From assembly GCF_036002945.1 (NCBI RefSeq), contig NZ_CP108529.1, positions 992,001 through 1,056,000 of the forward strand: 64,000 nt of DNA, read 5' to 3'. This DNA is from Streptomyces sp. NBC_01224. Lineage in GTDB: Bacteria > Actinomycetota > Actinomycetes > Streptomycetales > Streptomycetaceae. The notes beneath the pieces are model-generated. The model was given only the letters and a program-made list of their open reading frames with translations, ran no database searches and was not told the DNA's origin. Shown here piece after piece: positions 1 through 8,865 of this stretch (the stretch's first letter is position 1; each line of letters begins with the position of its first letter). Position numbers and translations under genes: made by a program.

Positions 1-2
1 CC

Positions 3-401
3 AACGGCGGCCTGTCACGGCGCGTGTACACGGAGATCGCGGGCCGGGTCCTCGGTGAACTCGCCGGGGTCGGTCTGCCCGCCTCGCCGGTGCCGGACGT
101 GGGCGCTCGCGTTGCGGAGACGTCCCGGTATGTAGGTACGTACACGTCCAGCACCGCCGAGACCACGGTGAGCCGGGACACCGCTGGGCGGCTGTGGCTG
201 GAGCGCACTCCCCGGGGAGCCATCGCCGAACTGGACGAGGCGCCGTACCGCACGGAACTGGTCGGCAGGCGCGGTGACACCCTGATCCCGGTCGAGCCGG
301 AGCGCGGGGTCCACGCCCCGCTCGCCTTCCTCGGTGACGACGGGCAGGGACGCGCGCTGTATCTGCACACCGGCCGGGCCGAGCGGCGGGCACAGCGATG
401 A
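3..401 (+). CDS. Serine hydrolase (beta-lactamase/S12-like), C-terminal fragment
   Basis: The reading frame is open at the left edge of the window and ends at 401, so only the last ~132 residues are seen. The fragment resembles the small beta-strand C-terminal domain that follows the catalytic domain in many penicillin-binding/beta-lactamase-like serine hydrolases (pattern YVGTY followed by alternating strands). No catalytic motif lies inside the window, so the family call is an inference from this tail and from context. The stop codon overlaps the start of the next gene (ATGA), so it is co-translated with the M19 dipeptidase. A D-aminopeptidase-like role would suit the neighbourhood but cannot be shown here. 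Confidence 0.5.
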   Translation, partial: NGGLSRRVYTEIAGRVLGELAGVGLPASPVPDVGARVAETSRYVGTYTSSTAETTVSRDTAGRLWLERTPRGAIAELDEAPYRTELVGRRGDTLIPVEPERGVHAPLAFLGDDGQGRALYLHTGRAERRAQR

Positions 402-1435
402 ACGAGATGCACCGACGCGCGATCGTGGCAGACCTGCACAACGACCTGCTGTGTGCGGTGGTCGCCCGGCCGGTGGACCACTGGGCGGAGTTCTTCCGGG
501 AGCGCTGGCTGCCGCAATTGCGGGCCGGCGGGGTGAACCTTCAGGCGCTGCCGGTGTTCGTCGAAGATCCGTACCGGCCGGAGGGGGCGCTTCGCCGCAC
601 GCTGCGCATGATCGAGGCGGCGCACCGGCTCGCGGCCGGCAACGCCGATGCCGTCACGCTGTGCACGGACGGCGCCGAGGTCGACCAGACGCTGGCCGAG
701 GGCCGGATCGCCCTGGTGCTGGCACTGGAGAGCGCACCCGGCGTGGGCGAGGACGTGGAGCTACTGGAGACCCTGTTCCGGCTGGGGGTCAGGATCGCGT
801 CCCTGGCCCACTTCGGTCGCACCTCCCTGGCCGACGGCAGCGGCGAGGACGCGACGGGCGGCCGGCTGACCCGCTCCGGGGTCGCGGCGCTGGCCGAGAT
901 GGAGCGCCTCGGCATGCTCTACGACATCAGTCATCTCGGCGCGTCCGGGGTCGAGCATGTCCTGGAGCTGTCCTCACGGCCGTTGATCGCCACGCACTCC
1001 AGCGCACGGGCGCTCTTCGACCACCACCGCAACCTTGACGACGAGCAGATCCGGGGCGTCGCCGCGGGCGGCGGAGTGGTGTGCGTGAACTTCTTCGCTC
1101 CGTACCTGCACGAGAGCGACTACTCGATCGGCCGACTGATCGACCACATCGAGCACATTGCCGGGGTGGCCGGCGTCGAGCACGTCGGGCTGGGTCCCGA
1201 CTTCATCAAGGAAGTACTTGCCGACACCACTCCCCCCTGCTGCGAGCCGGCCTTCGTCGAGGGAGTGCCGGCCGACGCCTATCTGCCCGGGCTTGCGGGT
1301 CCGGCCGGGCTGCCGCTGGTCACCGATGCGCTGCAACAGCGGGGGTGGCCGGAGCGCGACATCTTCGCGGTCCTGGGGGAGAACGTACGGCGCCTGCTGC
1401 GGAACGAACTGGGCCGGCCCGCGTCCGCCGGCTGA
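398..1435 (+). CDS. Membrane dipeptidase homologue, peptidase family M19
   Basis: A 345-residue zinc dipeptidase of the renal (membrane) dipeptidase family, which hydrolyses dipeptides and tolerates a D-residue at the C-terminal position. The binuclear-zinc ligands can be read: HND at residues 14-16 (His14, Asp16), bridging Glu111 in LALES, His179 in DISHL and His200 in ATHSSARAL, with a later GLGPDF motif. Length matches the bacterial family and no signal peptide is present, so it probably acts in the cytoplasm on imported peptides. Its ATG overlaps the preceding stop by four bases. The next genes encode a peptide ABC transporter, which agrees with peptide catabolism. Confidence 0.9.
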   Translation: MNEMHRRAIVADLHNDLLCAVVARPVDHWAEFFRERWLPQLRAGGVNLQALPVFVEDPYRPEGALRRTLRMIEAAHRLAAGNADAVTLCTDGAEVDQTLAEGRIALVLALESAPGVGEDVELLETLFRLGVRIASLAHFGRTSLADGSGEDATGGRLTRSGVAALAEMERLGMLYDISHLGASGVEHVLELSSRPLIATHSSARALFDHHRNLDDEQIRGVAAGGGVVCVNFFAPYLHESDYSIGRLIDHIEHIAGVAGVEHVGLGPDFIKEVLADTTPPCCEPAFVEGVPADAYLPGLAGPAGLPLVTDALQQRGWPERDIFAVLGENVRRLLRNELGRPASAG

Positions 1436-1491
1436 GCGCTGTGCGCGGCAGGAGATTCCCTTCGTGCGATCGGAACGACGCACACCTGAAT

Positions 1492-1502
1492 GTTCAGTGA
1501 AC
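1492..1502. promoter_or_regulatory. Perfect 11-bp palindrome upstream of the transporter operon
   Basis: GTTCAGTGAAC is a perfect inverted repeat (GTTCA, central G, TGAAC) in the 135-base gap between the dipeptidase and the transporter ATPase, about 70 bases before the chosen ATPase start. Its position suits an operator for local control of the transporter. No regulator is assigned; the PucR protein nearby is one candidate. Confidence 0.3.
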
Positions 1503-1570
1503 CCGACGAACGACGCCTGAAGTACGTGTCTCAAAATCGTCGGATGGTCGAGGAGATGGAGAGCCATATC

Positions 1571-3673
1571 GTGCGCGCGAGCGATGGTTTTGAGAACGCA
1601 CGTGAGCCCGCGGACGGCAGCCGAGTGCTGACGATCCGCAATCTGTCGGTCGAGATCCGCCGGGGCGACCGGATCGTCCACCCGGTCTCGGGCGTCAGTC
1701 TGGCGCTCGATCGCGGGGAGACCCTGGGGATCGTCGGGGAGACCGGATCCGGCAAGTCCATGACCGGCCTGGCCGTGATGGGCATGCTGCCGGCCGGTGG
1801 CCGGGTGACCGGCGGCTCGATCGACTTCGGCGGTACGGAGCTCGTCGGACTCCCCACGGACCGGTACCGGGCCCTGCGCGGCAACGACATCGCGATGGTG
1901 TTCCAGGATTCGATGACGGCCTTGAACCCCACCCGCCGCATCGGCGAACAGGTCGCCGAACCGGTGCGGTTGCACCAGGGCGCATCGAAGCAGGCCGCGC
2001 GCGCACGTGCCGCGGAGCTGCTCGACCTGGTCGGGATACCGAAGCCCCTCGAGCGGTTGGACGACCATCCGCACCAGCTCTCGGGCGGCATGCGGCAACG
2101 CGTGATGATCGCGATGGCGCTGGCGTGCGAGCCGCGGGTCGTCATCGCGGACGAGCCGACCACCGCGCTCGACGTCTCCATCCAGGCGGAGATCCTCGAT
2201 CTCCTGGACGGCCTCAGGTCCCGGCTGGGCATGTCGATGATCCTCATCACCCACGACATGGGAGTGATCGCCCGGCACGCCGACCGGGTGGGCGTGATGT
2301 ACGCCGGACGCGTGGCCGAGACCGGGCCGACACCAGCTCTTTTCAGCCATACCCGGCACCGCTACACCCATGCGCTGCTGTCCTCGATCCCCTCGCTCAC
2401 CCAGGACCGGCGCGAGCAGCTCTTCAGCATTCCCGGCACACCGCCGGATCTGGCCGCCTCCCCCGCGGGCTGTCCTTTCGCGCCGCGCTGCGCGGCCGCG
2501 ACGGACCGCTGCCACGAGGAGCGGCCGCCGCTCTCGGTGGAGGAGGACGGGCACACCCACGCGTGCTGGCACCCGGTCGCCACGGCAGCAGTCCGTACCG
2601 GCTCAGGGGCATCGGCCGTCGCACGGCCCGTCGTCTCCCCCGAGGCCCCTGCCGCACGCGAGACGACGCCGCGGCTGCGGATCGTCGATCTCAGACTTGA
2701 GTACCCGGTGGGCGGACGGGGCCTCCTCGGGCGGCGCCGCACTGTCAAGGCGGTCTCCGGAGTGAGCTTCGACGTGGCGCCCGGTGAGACGTTCGGCCTG
2801 GTCGGGGAGTCAGGGTGCGGCAAGTCCTCGCTGGGCCGCATGCTCGTGGCCCTGAACCGGCCCACGTCGGGCGAGGTGATCTTCGACGGCGCGTCGGTGA
2901 CCGGTATGAGTGCCCGCGAACTCGCGCCGCGCCGGGCCAAGTTGCAGATGATGTTCCAGGACTCGAACTCCTCTCTCGACCCCCGCATGCGCATCGGCGC
3001 GATCCTGCGCGAGCCCCTCGCGATCCAGGGCATCGGCAGGCGCGCCGCCCGGACCGCCCGGGCCCGCGAACTACTTGGGGACGTGGGGCTGCCGTCGGGC
3101 GTCCTGGAGCGCTACCCCCACGAACTCTCCGGGGGACAGCGCCAACGGGTGGGGCTGGCCCGCGCGCTGGCCCTGGACCCGAAGGTGCTGATCGCCGACG
3201 AGCCGGTCAGCGCGCTGGACGTCTCCATCCGTTCCCAGGTCCTCAATCTGATGCAGCGCGTCCAACGTGAACGCGAACTGAGCAGTGTCGTGATCTCCCA
3301 CGATCTCGCGGTCGTGCGGTACCTGGCCGACCGCGTCGGAGTCATGTACCTGGGCAAGTTGATGGAGACCGGCACCACCGAGGAGGTGTACGGGTCCACC
3401 GCGCACCCGTACACCGCGGGTCTGCTCGCGGCGGTTCCCGAGGCGGACCCCGCCGCGCCGCGCCCCCGGTCGGGCACGCGCGTGCGCGGCGAACTGCCCA
3501 GTCCCATCGATCCGCCCAGCGGCTGCCGGTTCCGCACCCGATGTCCACTGGCGACCGAGGTGTGCGCGGCGACGGAGCCCGCCCTCGCGACCCTCACCGG
3601 CACGCACAAGGTCGCCTGCCACCACCCCCTGCGCTCGCCGGCCGCACAGCCCGAGGAGCTCTCCGCACGATGA
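1571..3673 (+). CDS. Fused DppD-DppF-type peptide ABC transporter ATPase (two nucleotide-binding domains)
   Basis: One ~700-residue protein carries two complete ABC ATPase domains that are normally separate (DppD/OppD and DppF/OppF). In domain 1, Walker A GETGSGKS lies near residues 56-63, signature LSGGMRQRV near 170 and Walker B IADEPTTALD follows. In domain 2, Walker A GESGCGKS lies near 412-419 and signature LSGGQRQRV near 519. Each half ends in the oligopeptide/dipeptide C-terminal region with a conserved cysteine cluster (GCPFAPRC... and GCRFRTRC...). The frame is open upstream to 1490. I chose GTG 1571 because GGAGAG sits seven bases before it and the family fold begins soon after. It should power the two permeases that follow. 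Confidence 0.9.
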   Translation: MRASDGFENAREPADGSRVLTIRNLSVEIRRGDRIVHPVSGVSLALDRGETLGIVGETGSGKSMTGLAVMGMLPAGGRVTGGSIDFGGTELVGLPTDRYRALRGNDIAMVFQDSMTALNPTRRIGEQVAEPVRLHQGASKQAARARAAELLDLVGIPKPLERLDDHPHQLSGGMRQRVMIAMALACEPRVVIADEPTTALDVSIQAEILDLLDGLRSRLGMSMILITHDMGVIARHADRVGVMYAGRVAETGPTPALFSHTRHRYTHALLSSIPSLTQDRREQLFSIPGTPPDLAASPAGCPFAPRCAAATDRCHEERPPLSVEEDGHTHACWHPVATAAVRTGSGASAVARPVVSPEAPAARETTPRLRIVDLRLEYPVGGRGLLGRRRTVKAVSGVSFDVAPGETFGLVGESGCGKSSLGRMLVALNRPTSGEVIFDGASVTGMSARELAPRRAKLQMMFQDSNSSLDPRMRIGAILREPLAIQGIGRRAARTARARELLGDVGLPSGVLERYPHELSGGQRQRVGLARALALDPKVLIADEPVSALDVSIRSQVLNLMQRVQRERELSSVVISHDLAVVRYLADRVGVMYLGKLMETGTTEEVYGSTAHPYTAGLLAAVPEADPAAPRPRSGTRVRGELPSPIDPPSGCRFRTRCPLATEVCAATEPALATLTGTHKVACHHPLRSPAAQPEELSAR

Positions 3674-3740
3674 ACCGTCACTCACCACTTCCCTGCATAT
3701 CAGGCACCCCACGGATCTCCCGGAGAGGAGATGGTCACGC

Positions 3741-4691
3741 ATGAGCTGGTACGTGGTCCGACGGCTGGCGATCTCCTTCGTCGTCGTGCTGGGCATCTCC
3801 GCGATGGTGTTCTTCCTGCTGCACGTGGTCTCGGACGACCCGGGCCGCGTGGTCCTGGGACAGCGCGCATCCCCCCAGGCCGTGGCCGACTTCAACCGGG
3901 AGCACGGGTTCGACCGGCCGCTCGTCGTGCAGTACCTCAGCTATCTGGGCCAGCTCGCCCACGGTGACCTGGGCAGGTCCTACAAGCTCAACGAGAACGT
4001 GGGGGCGGTACTGCAGCAGAACGCCGGCCGCAGCGCGATGCTGTCGCTCGCCGGCCTCGTCCTCGCGCTGCTGATCGCCGTCCCGCTCGGCATCCTCCAG
4101 GCGGTCCGCCGCAACAGTCTCGTCGACCGTGCCACCACGGCGGCCTCCTACGTGCTCTACGCGACTCCGTCGTTCCTGCTGGGCCTGATCCTGATCGCCG
4201 TGTTCAGCCAGTCCCTGCCGTTCTTCCCTGCCGAAGCGTCCCAGTCACACTCCTCGTGGGTGGTCCTCACCGATCCCCGCGCCATGGCCCTGCCCGTCAT
4301 CACGCTCGCTGTCACCAGCGTCGCGATCTTCTCCCAGTACCAGCGCTCGTCGGCTCTCGACCAGCTCGGCCAGGACTACATCCGGGTCGCCCGGGCCAAA
4401 GGGCTCCCGGAGCGGAGCGTCCTGACGCGCCACCTGCTGCGCAACGCCTGTCTGCCGCTGATCACGCTGGTCGGCACGCTCATCCCCAGCCTCCTGGCAG
4501 GCAACCTGATCGTCGAGTCGCTCTTCAACTACCCCGGCCTCGGCCTGCTGTTCCTCAACAGCCTGCAGCACGAGGACTACCCGGTGCTCCTCGCCTACAC
4601 CCTGATCGGCGGCGTCCTCACCGTGGCCGGCAACTTCGTCGCCGACATCGCGGTCGCCGCCGCCGACAGCCGAATCGAGTTGAACAAATGA
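3741..4691 (+). CDS. Peptide ABC transporter permease, DppB type
   Basis: A 316-residue inner-membrane permease with the usual DppB layout: an N-terminal membrane anchor (WYVVRRLAISFVVVLG), a periplasmic-type loop with HGFDRPLVVQY, then further hydrophobic segments and the cytoplasmic coupling (EAA-like) region around residues 210-235 (YIRVARAKGLPERSVLTRH). A GGAGAGGAG ribosome-binding site precedes the ATG. The stop overlaps the start of the DppC-type gene (ATGA), so the two permeases are probably made in equal amounts and form a heterodimer with the fused ATPase. Confidence 0.93.
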   Translation: MSWYVVRRLAISFVVVLGISAMVFFLLHVVSDDPGRVVLGQRASPQAVADFNREHGFDRPLVVQYLSYLGQLAHGDLGRSYKLNENVGAVLQQNAGRSAMLSLAGLVLALLIAVPLGILQAVRRNSLVDRATTAASYVLYATPSFLLGLILIAVFSQSLPFFPAEASQSHSSWVVLTDPRAMALPVITLAVTSVAIFSQYQRSSALDQLGQDYIRVARAKGLPERSVLTRHLLRNACLPLITLVGTLIPSLLAGNLIVESLFNYPGLGLLFLNSLQHEDYPVLLAYTLIGGVLTVAGNFVADIAVAAADSRIELNK

Positions 4692-5623
4692 CCTCACGAC
4701 ACACGGACACAGCGGGGGCCCTGGAGGCGGTCGCCAGGGCGCCGTCAGCAGCCGACCCGGTCGAACCGACCGACGTGCGCGAGCGGTTCACTCCGAAACC
4801 GGTGCTGCGCGCACTGCGGCACCACCCGCTGGGCCTCGCCGGCGGGCTGCTTCTGATACTCGTCGTCGGGTTCTGTTTCCTCGGCCCCCTGCTCTACCAG
4901 ACCAACCAGACCGACGTGGATCTGGTGAACGCGGCTCTGCCGCCCAGCGCCGAGCATCCGCTCGGGACGGACCTCAACGGGTTCGACGTGCTCGGCCGCC
5001 TCATGGCGGGCGGCAGGGTGTCCTTGCAGATCGGGCTGCTCGCCGCGCTGTTCGCCACCACGATCGGTGCGGTCTACGGCGCCGTCGCCGGACTCGCCGG
5101 CGGGGTCGTCGACGGGTTCCTGATGCGGGTGGTCGACACCCTGCTGTCGGTCCCCTTCCTCTTCTTCGTCCTGATCCTCTCGGTGCGCTTCCACCCGAAC
5201 GCCGTGTCGCTGAGCCTGGTCATCGGCGGGTTCTCCTGGCTGGTCTCCGCCCGGCTCGTCCGCGGCGAGGTCCTGACCCTGCGGGTACGGGAGTTCGTGC
5301 TGGCGGCCCGGGTGATGGGGGCCTCCCGCCCACGGCTCATCCTCACCCACCTGATTCCGAACGCGCTCAGCGTGATCATCGTCGTCATCACCTTCCAGGT
5401 GGCCGACGCGATCCTCGTCGTCGCCGCTCTGGGCTTCCTGGGCTTCGGCCTGACATACCCGACCGCGGACTGGGGCAGCCAGCTTGCCAACGGCGCGACG
5501 TTCATCTCCGCCGACTACTGGTGGCTGGTGTATCCCGTCGGCATCTGCGTCATCGTCACGGTGCTGGGGCTCAACCTGCTGGCGGACGGGCTCCGCGACG
5601 CGGTCGGTCACCGGGCCGGCTGA
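4688..5623 (+). CDS. Peptide ABC transporter permease, DppC type
   Basis: A 311-residue partner permease. Residues ~1-45 are cytoplasmic. A first membrane segment (GLAGGLLLILVVGFCF) is followed by the typical DppC phrase HPLGTDLNGFDVLGRLMAGGRVSL, four to five further membrane helices and the coupling loop REFVLAARVMGASRPRLILTH. The reading frame is open for 144 codons upstream, but ATG 4688 overlapping the previous stop is the natural start. It completes a two-permease peptide importer. Confidence 0.92.
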   Translation: MTSRHTDTAGALEAVARAPSAADPVEPTDVRERFTPKPVLRALRHHPLGLAGGLLLILVVGFCFLGPLLYQTNQTDVDLVNAALPPSAEHPLGTDLNGFDVLGRLMAGGRVSLQIGLLAALFATTIGAVYGAVAGLAGGVVDGFLMRVVDTLLSVPFLFFVLILSVRFHPNAVSLSLVIGGFSWLVSARLVRGEVLTLRVREFVLAARVMGASRPRLILTHLIPNALSVIIVVITFQVADAILVVAALGFLGFGLTYPTADWGSQLANGATFISADYWWLVYPVGICVIVTVLGLNLLADGLRDAVGHRAG

Positions 5624-5685
5624 GGCCGCTCGCCACAACCGTGACCTCCTCACCCTCTTCCACCACACCTCGCAGGGAGCCATCC

Positions 5686-7548
5686 ATGACACATGTGCCC
5701 GGCAAGGCGCGAGGACGCCGCTTCGCGGTGCTCGCCGCCGTGCTCGCCGTACTGGCCACGGCGTGCACCGGCGGCGGCGACCTGGCCAAGGATCTGCAGG
5801 GCGGTTACAAGACCCTGCCGAAGGAGTCCGGGAAGCCCAAGGACGGCGGCACGGCCACGGTCGCGCTGACTCCGGGGCTCAGCCCCAACTACATCTATCC
5901 GTATCCGCCGGCGTCCGCCAACGGCACCGTCATCGCCCGCGGGCTCCTGTGGCGCTCCCTCTACCGCCCCAGTGGTGAGGGCGACCAGATCGCGGACGCC
6001 GCACTGAGCCTGGCCGAGGCGCCCCGCTACAGCACCGACCGCAAGACCGTGAGCATCAAGCTGAAGCACTACTCATGGTCCAACGGCAGGCCGGTCACCG
6101 CCGACGACGTCGTCTTCTCCCTGGCCCTGCTGAAGGCCGCGCTCAAGGAGAGCCCGGCCAACTGGAGCTTCTACACCCCGGGGCAGTTCCCCGACGGCAT
6201 CACCGCGAAGGCCACCGCGCCGGACGAACTCACCCTCAGGTCCACGACCGCGTACAACCCGTCCTACCTGATGTCGATGCTGACCCTGCTGTACGTGATG
6301 CCCGCCAAGGAGTGGAACATCGCCCGCACCTCAGGGCCCCACCTGGACTACACGCAGCCGGAGAACGCCAAGGCCATCTACACCTACCTCACCAAGCAGT
6401 CGGAGTCCCAGGCCACCTTCGCCGACAACCCGCTCTGGCAGGTGGTCAACGGCCCGTACCGTCTCAAGAGCTTCGACCCCACGACCGGCTCGTTCTCCCT
6501 GGTCCCCAACACGTCCTACAGCGGCCCGGGCGGCTCACGGCTCGACCGGGTCGACTTCAAGTCGTTCACCTCCGCCCCGGCGGTCCTCAACCAGTTCAAG
6601 GCCGGCAACCTGACCGTCGGAACGCTGGACTCCAGCTTCATCATGCAGATCGGCGCACTGAAGAAGAAGGGCTACCACGTCTACGGCGCCCCGGCGCCCG
6701 CCCGGTTCGACCCGCTGGTCCTGAACTTCGAGGACACCACCCACCACTTCGACAAGGTGATCGCGCAGCCGTACGTCCGCCAGGCCCTGCAACACCTGAT
6801 CGACCAGCAGGGCTACATCAGAAGCCGGGGCGTGTACAACGGTGCCGCCTCCGCCAACCACACGACCGCGGGCAGCGACTCCCCATACCCGCCCGCGTTC
6901 GGTGACAAGGCGCCCTACCCGTACGCCCCGGCCGCCGCCAAGAACCTGCTCACCAGCCACGGCTGGAAGGTCGAGCCGGGCGGCGCCACCACCTGCCGAC
7001 GCCCGGGCACCGGGGCCGGCAAGTGCGGGGCGGGCATCCCGCGCGGGCAGACGATCGACTTCTCCCTCGCCTCCGCGAACACCCCGGCGTACGTCGGCGC
7101 CCGGGACACCGCCTTCGCATCGGAGGCCAAGAAGCTGGGCCTCAAGGTCACGCTCGTGAGCAAGTCGCTCAACTACCTGTACACCAACTACGGCAACTCC
7201 TTCGCGCCCGCCAACAAGAACAAGTGGGCGGCACAGGACTACGGACCGCTGTACCTGGCGGCCGGATACCCGAGCAGCAACACCGTGTTCAACACGGGAG
7301 GCAGCTTCAATCTCGGCGGGTACCGCGACGCCGAGGCGGACAAGCTGATCGACGCGTCGACGTTCGGAGCGGATTCCAAGGCCCTGTCGGCCGAAGTGAC
7401 CCACCTCGGCAAGGACCTGCCGGTGCTCTACTTCCCGACTCCGCACACCCTTGTCGTGTGGAAGGACAGCCTCTCCGGGCCGCCGTCGTCGTTCAGCTCA
7501 CTGCTCAGCTTCCTGTATACGCCGGAACTCTGGTACTTCCACAACTGA
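5686..7548 (+). CDS. Peptide ABC transporter substrate-binding lipoprotein, DppA/OppA family
   Basis: A 620-residue extracellular solute-binding protein of family 5. The N-terminus has a basic stretch (GKARGRR), a hydrophobic core and a lipobox with Cys27 (LATAC), so it should be lipid-anchored outside the membrane. The body has family landmarks such as the early DGGTATVAL strand, SNGRPVTADDVVFSL and VRQALQHLIDQQGYI. ATG 5686 is chosen over upstream codons because the signal peptide begins there. It follows the permeases in the operon and defines what the importer captures; ligand specificity cannot be read from sequence. Confidence 0.93.
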   Translation: MTHVPGKARGRRFAVLAAVLAVLATACTGGGDLAKDLQGGYKTLPKESGKPKDGGTATVALTPGLSPNYIYPYPPASANGTVIARGLLWRSLYRPSGEGDQIADAALSLAEAPRYSTDRKTVSIKLKHYSWSNGRPVTADDVVFSLALLKAALKESPANWSFYTPGQFPDGITAKATAPDELTLRSTTAYNPSYLMSMLTLLYVMPAKEWNIARTSGPHLDYTQPENAKAIYTYLTKQSESQATFADNPLWQVVNGPYRLKSFDPTTGSFSLVPNTSYSGPGGSRLDRVDFKSFTSAPAVLNQFKAGNLTVGTLDSSFIMQIGALKKKGYHVYGAPAPARFDPLVLNFEDTTHHFDKVIAQPYVRQALQHLIDQQGYIRSRGVYNGAASANHTTAGSDSPYPPAFGDKAPYPYAPAAAKNLLTSHGWKVEPGGATTCRRPGTGAGKCGAGIPRGQTIDFSLASANTPAYVGARDTAFASEAKKLGLKVTLVSKSLNYLYTNYGNSFAPANKNKWAAQDYGPLYLAAGYPSSNTVFNTGGSFNLGGYRDAEADKLIDASTFGADSKALSAEVTHLGKDLPVLYFPTPHTLVVWKDSLSGPPSSFSSLLSFLYTPELWYFHN

Positions 7549-7578
7549 ATGCCGCGCGCGGGAAGGTGGTGAGCCGTC

Positions 7579-8865
7579 ATGGATACGTTCCACGACACGT
7601 CTGCGGACATGGCTGCGCTGCGTCGACTGATCGGCGGAGCACGGGTGGTGGCGCTCGGCGAGGGCGCGCACAACATCACGGAGTTCTACGGGCTCAGGGA
7701 CCTGCTGTTCCGGTTCCTGGTCCGGGAGTGCGGGTTCACCGGGCTGGTCCTGGAGTCCGGATTCGCCGAGGGGCTGGCCGTCGACGAGTGGATCGACGGC
7801 GGGCCGGGACGGGTCGAGACCGTCGCCCGGGACGGCGTCACCTACCGCTTCGGCGAGTGCGAGCCGATGCGGAGGCAACTGCGCTGGATGCGTCGGCGCA
7901 ACTCCGGCGGGTCGGCGAAGGTCTCCTTCTACGGAATGGACCTGCCGGGCTCGTCCACCTCCCCCGGCCCGGCGGTCCGTGCCTGCCTCGACCGGCTGCC
8001 CGCGCGCCCGGGCGACGAGGAGCTGCTGCGGCTGAGCGATCTGGGCGACCGGTCGCAGGCGGCGGTCCGTTACGCGGCGATGTCCTCCTCGGACCGTGCC
8101 CGGCTGCTCGACGGCCTTCGCGGACTGGACGAGCGCGCACTCCGCTACCGCCGGCACAGCGGCCCGGACGACGAGGACGCCGAGATCGCCCTGTGGTGCG
8201 CGGCCTCGCTCGAAGCCTTCGTCGCCGAGGCCGACGAGGACCGGACCTCCTCGGAGGGTCCCTATCCGCGGGAGGCGTTCATGGCGCGCAGCGTGGAGTG
8301 TATCCTGCGCCGGGAGCGGCGCATCGTGGTGAGCGCCCACAACGCACACGTCCGCCGTACACCGCTGCACGGTCGGCCGACCCTGGGCGGTCTGCTCTCC
8401 TCCGAGCTGGGAGCGGACCTCGTAGTCATCGGGATGACGTACGGCTCCGGGCCCGAAGTCACCTTCACCCAGCGGTCGTCGCGTCCGTTCGACTGCGACG
8501 TCACGCTCGGGGCGCGGACCCTCACGCCGGAGTCCGTCGAATCGCGGCTCGACCGTCTCGGCCCGGAGGTGACCCTCCTCGATCCGCGCCGCGCGCCCGC
8601 CGGGTTCTTCGACGGCGTCGAGGGGACGCTCGCCGGTGGGGAGCTCGACCCCGTCGACGACTTCCCGGCTGCCTACGACGCACTGCTCCACGTCCGGCAG
8701 GTGAACCGGATCCCCGGAGCGTTCGAGCGGCTGCGTGCCGAGTTCGCCGCGGCCGCGCGAGCGGGCTTCGAGGCGGCCCCGGATGCGAATGCACCAGCAG
8801 ATCAGTCCATGCGTCCCGGAGACCTCGACGGTCTCCGGGACACCGAGGAGTCGGAGTCACAGTGA
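7579..8865 (+). CDS. Erythromycin-esterase-like (EreA/EreB superfamily) hydrolase
   Basis: A 428-residue protein of the erythromycin esterase family. The conserved N-terminal GEGAHNITEFYGLRD holds the family histidine and glutamates, LVLESGFAEG follows, and a second HNAHVRRT motif lies near residue 255. Characterised members open macrolactone rings, but most homologues have unknown substrates. This one sits inside a peptide-uptake operon, 30 bases after the binding protein, and its stop overlaps the start of the S9 peptidase (GTGA). An amide or ester substrate linked to the imported peptides is therefore as likely as a macrolide; resistance should not be assumed. Confidence 0.82.
   Translation: MDTFHDTSADMAALRRLIGGARVVALGEGAHNITEFYGLRDLLFRFLVRECGFTGLVLESGFAEGLAVDEWIDGGPGRVETVARDGVTYRFGECEPMRRQLRWMRRRNSGGSAKVSFYGMDLPGSSTSPGPAVRACLDRLPARPGDEELLRLSDLGDRSQAAVRYAAMSSSDRARLLDGLRGLDERALRYRRHSGPDDEDAEIALWCAASLEAFVAEADEDRTSSEGPYPREAFMARSVECILRRERRIVVSAHNAHVRRTPLHGRPTLGGLLSSELGADLVVIGMTYGSGPEVTFTQRSSRPFDCDVTLGARTLTPESVESRLDRLGPEVTLLDPRRAPAGFFDGVEGTLAGGELDPVDDFPAAYDALLHVRQVNRIPGAFERLRAEFAAAARAGFEAAPDANAPADQSMRPGDLDGLRDTEESESQ

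Noticed and set aside
7023..8861. Open frame upstream of the S9 peptidase start
   Set aside because: It runs out of frame through the binding-protein and EreA-like genes; the S9 fold begins at 8862.
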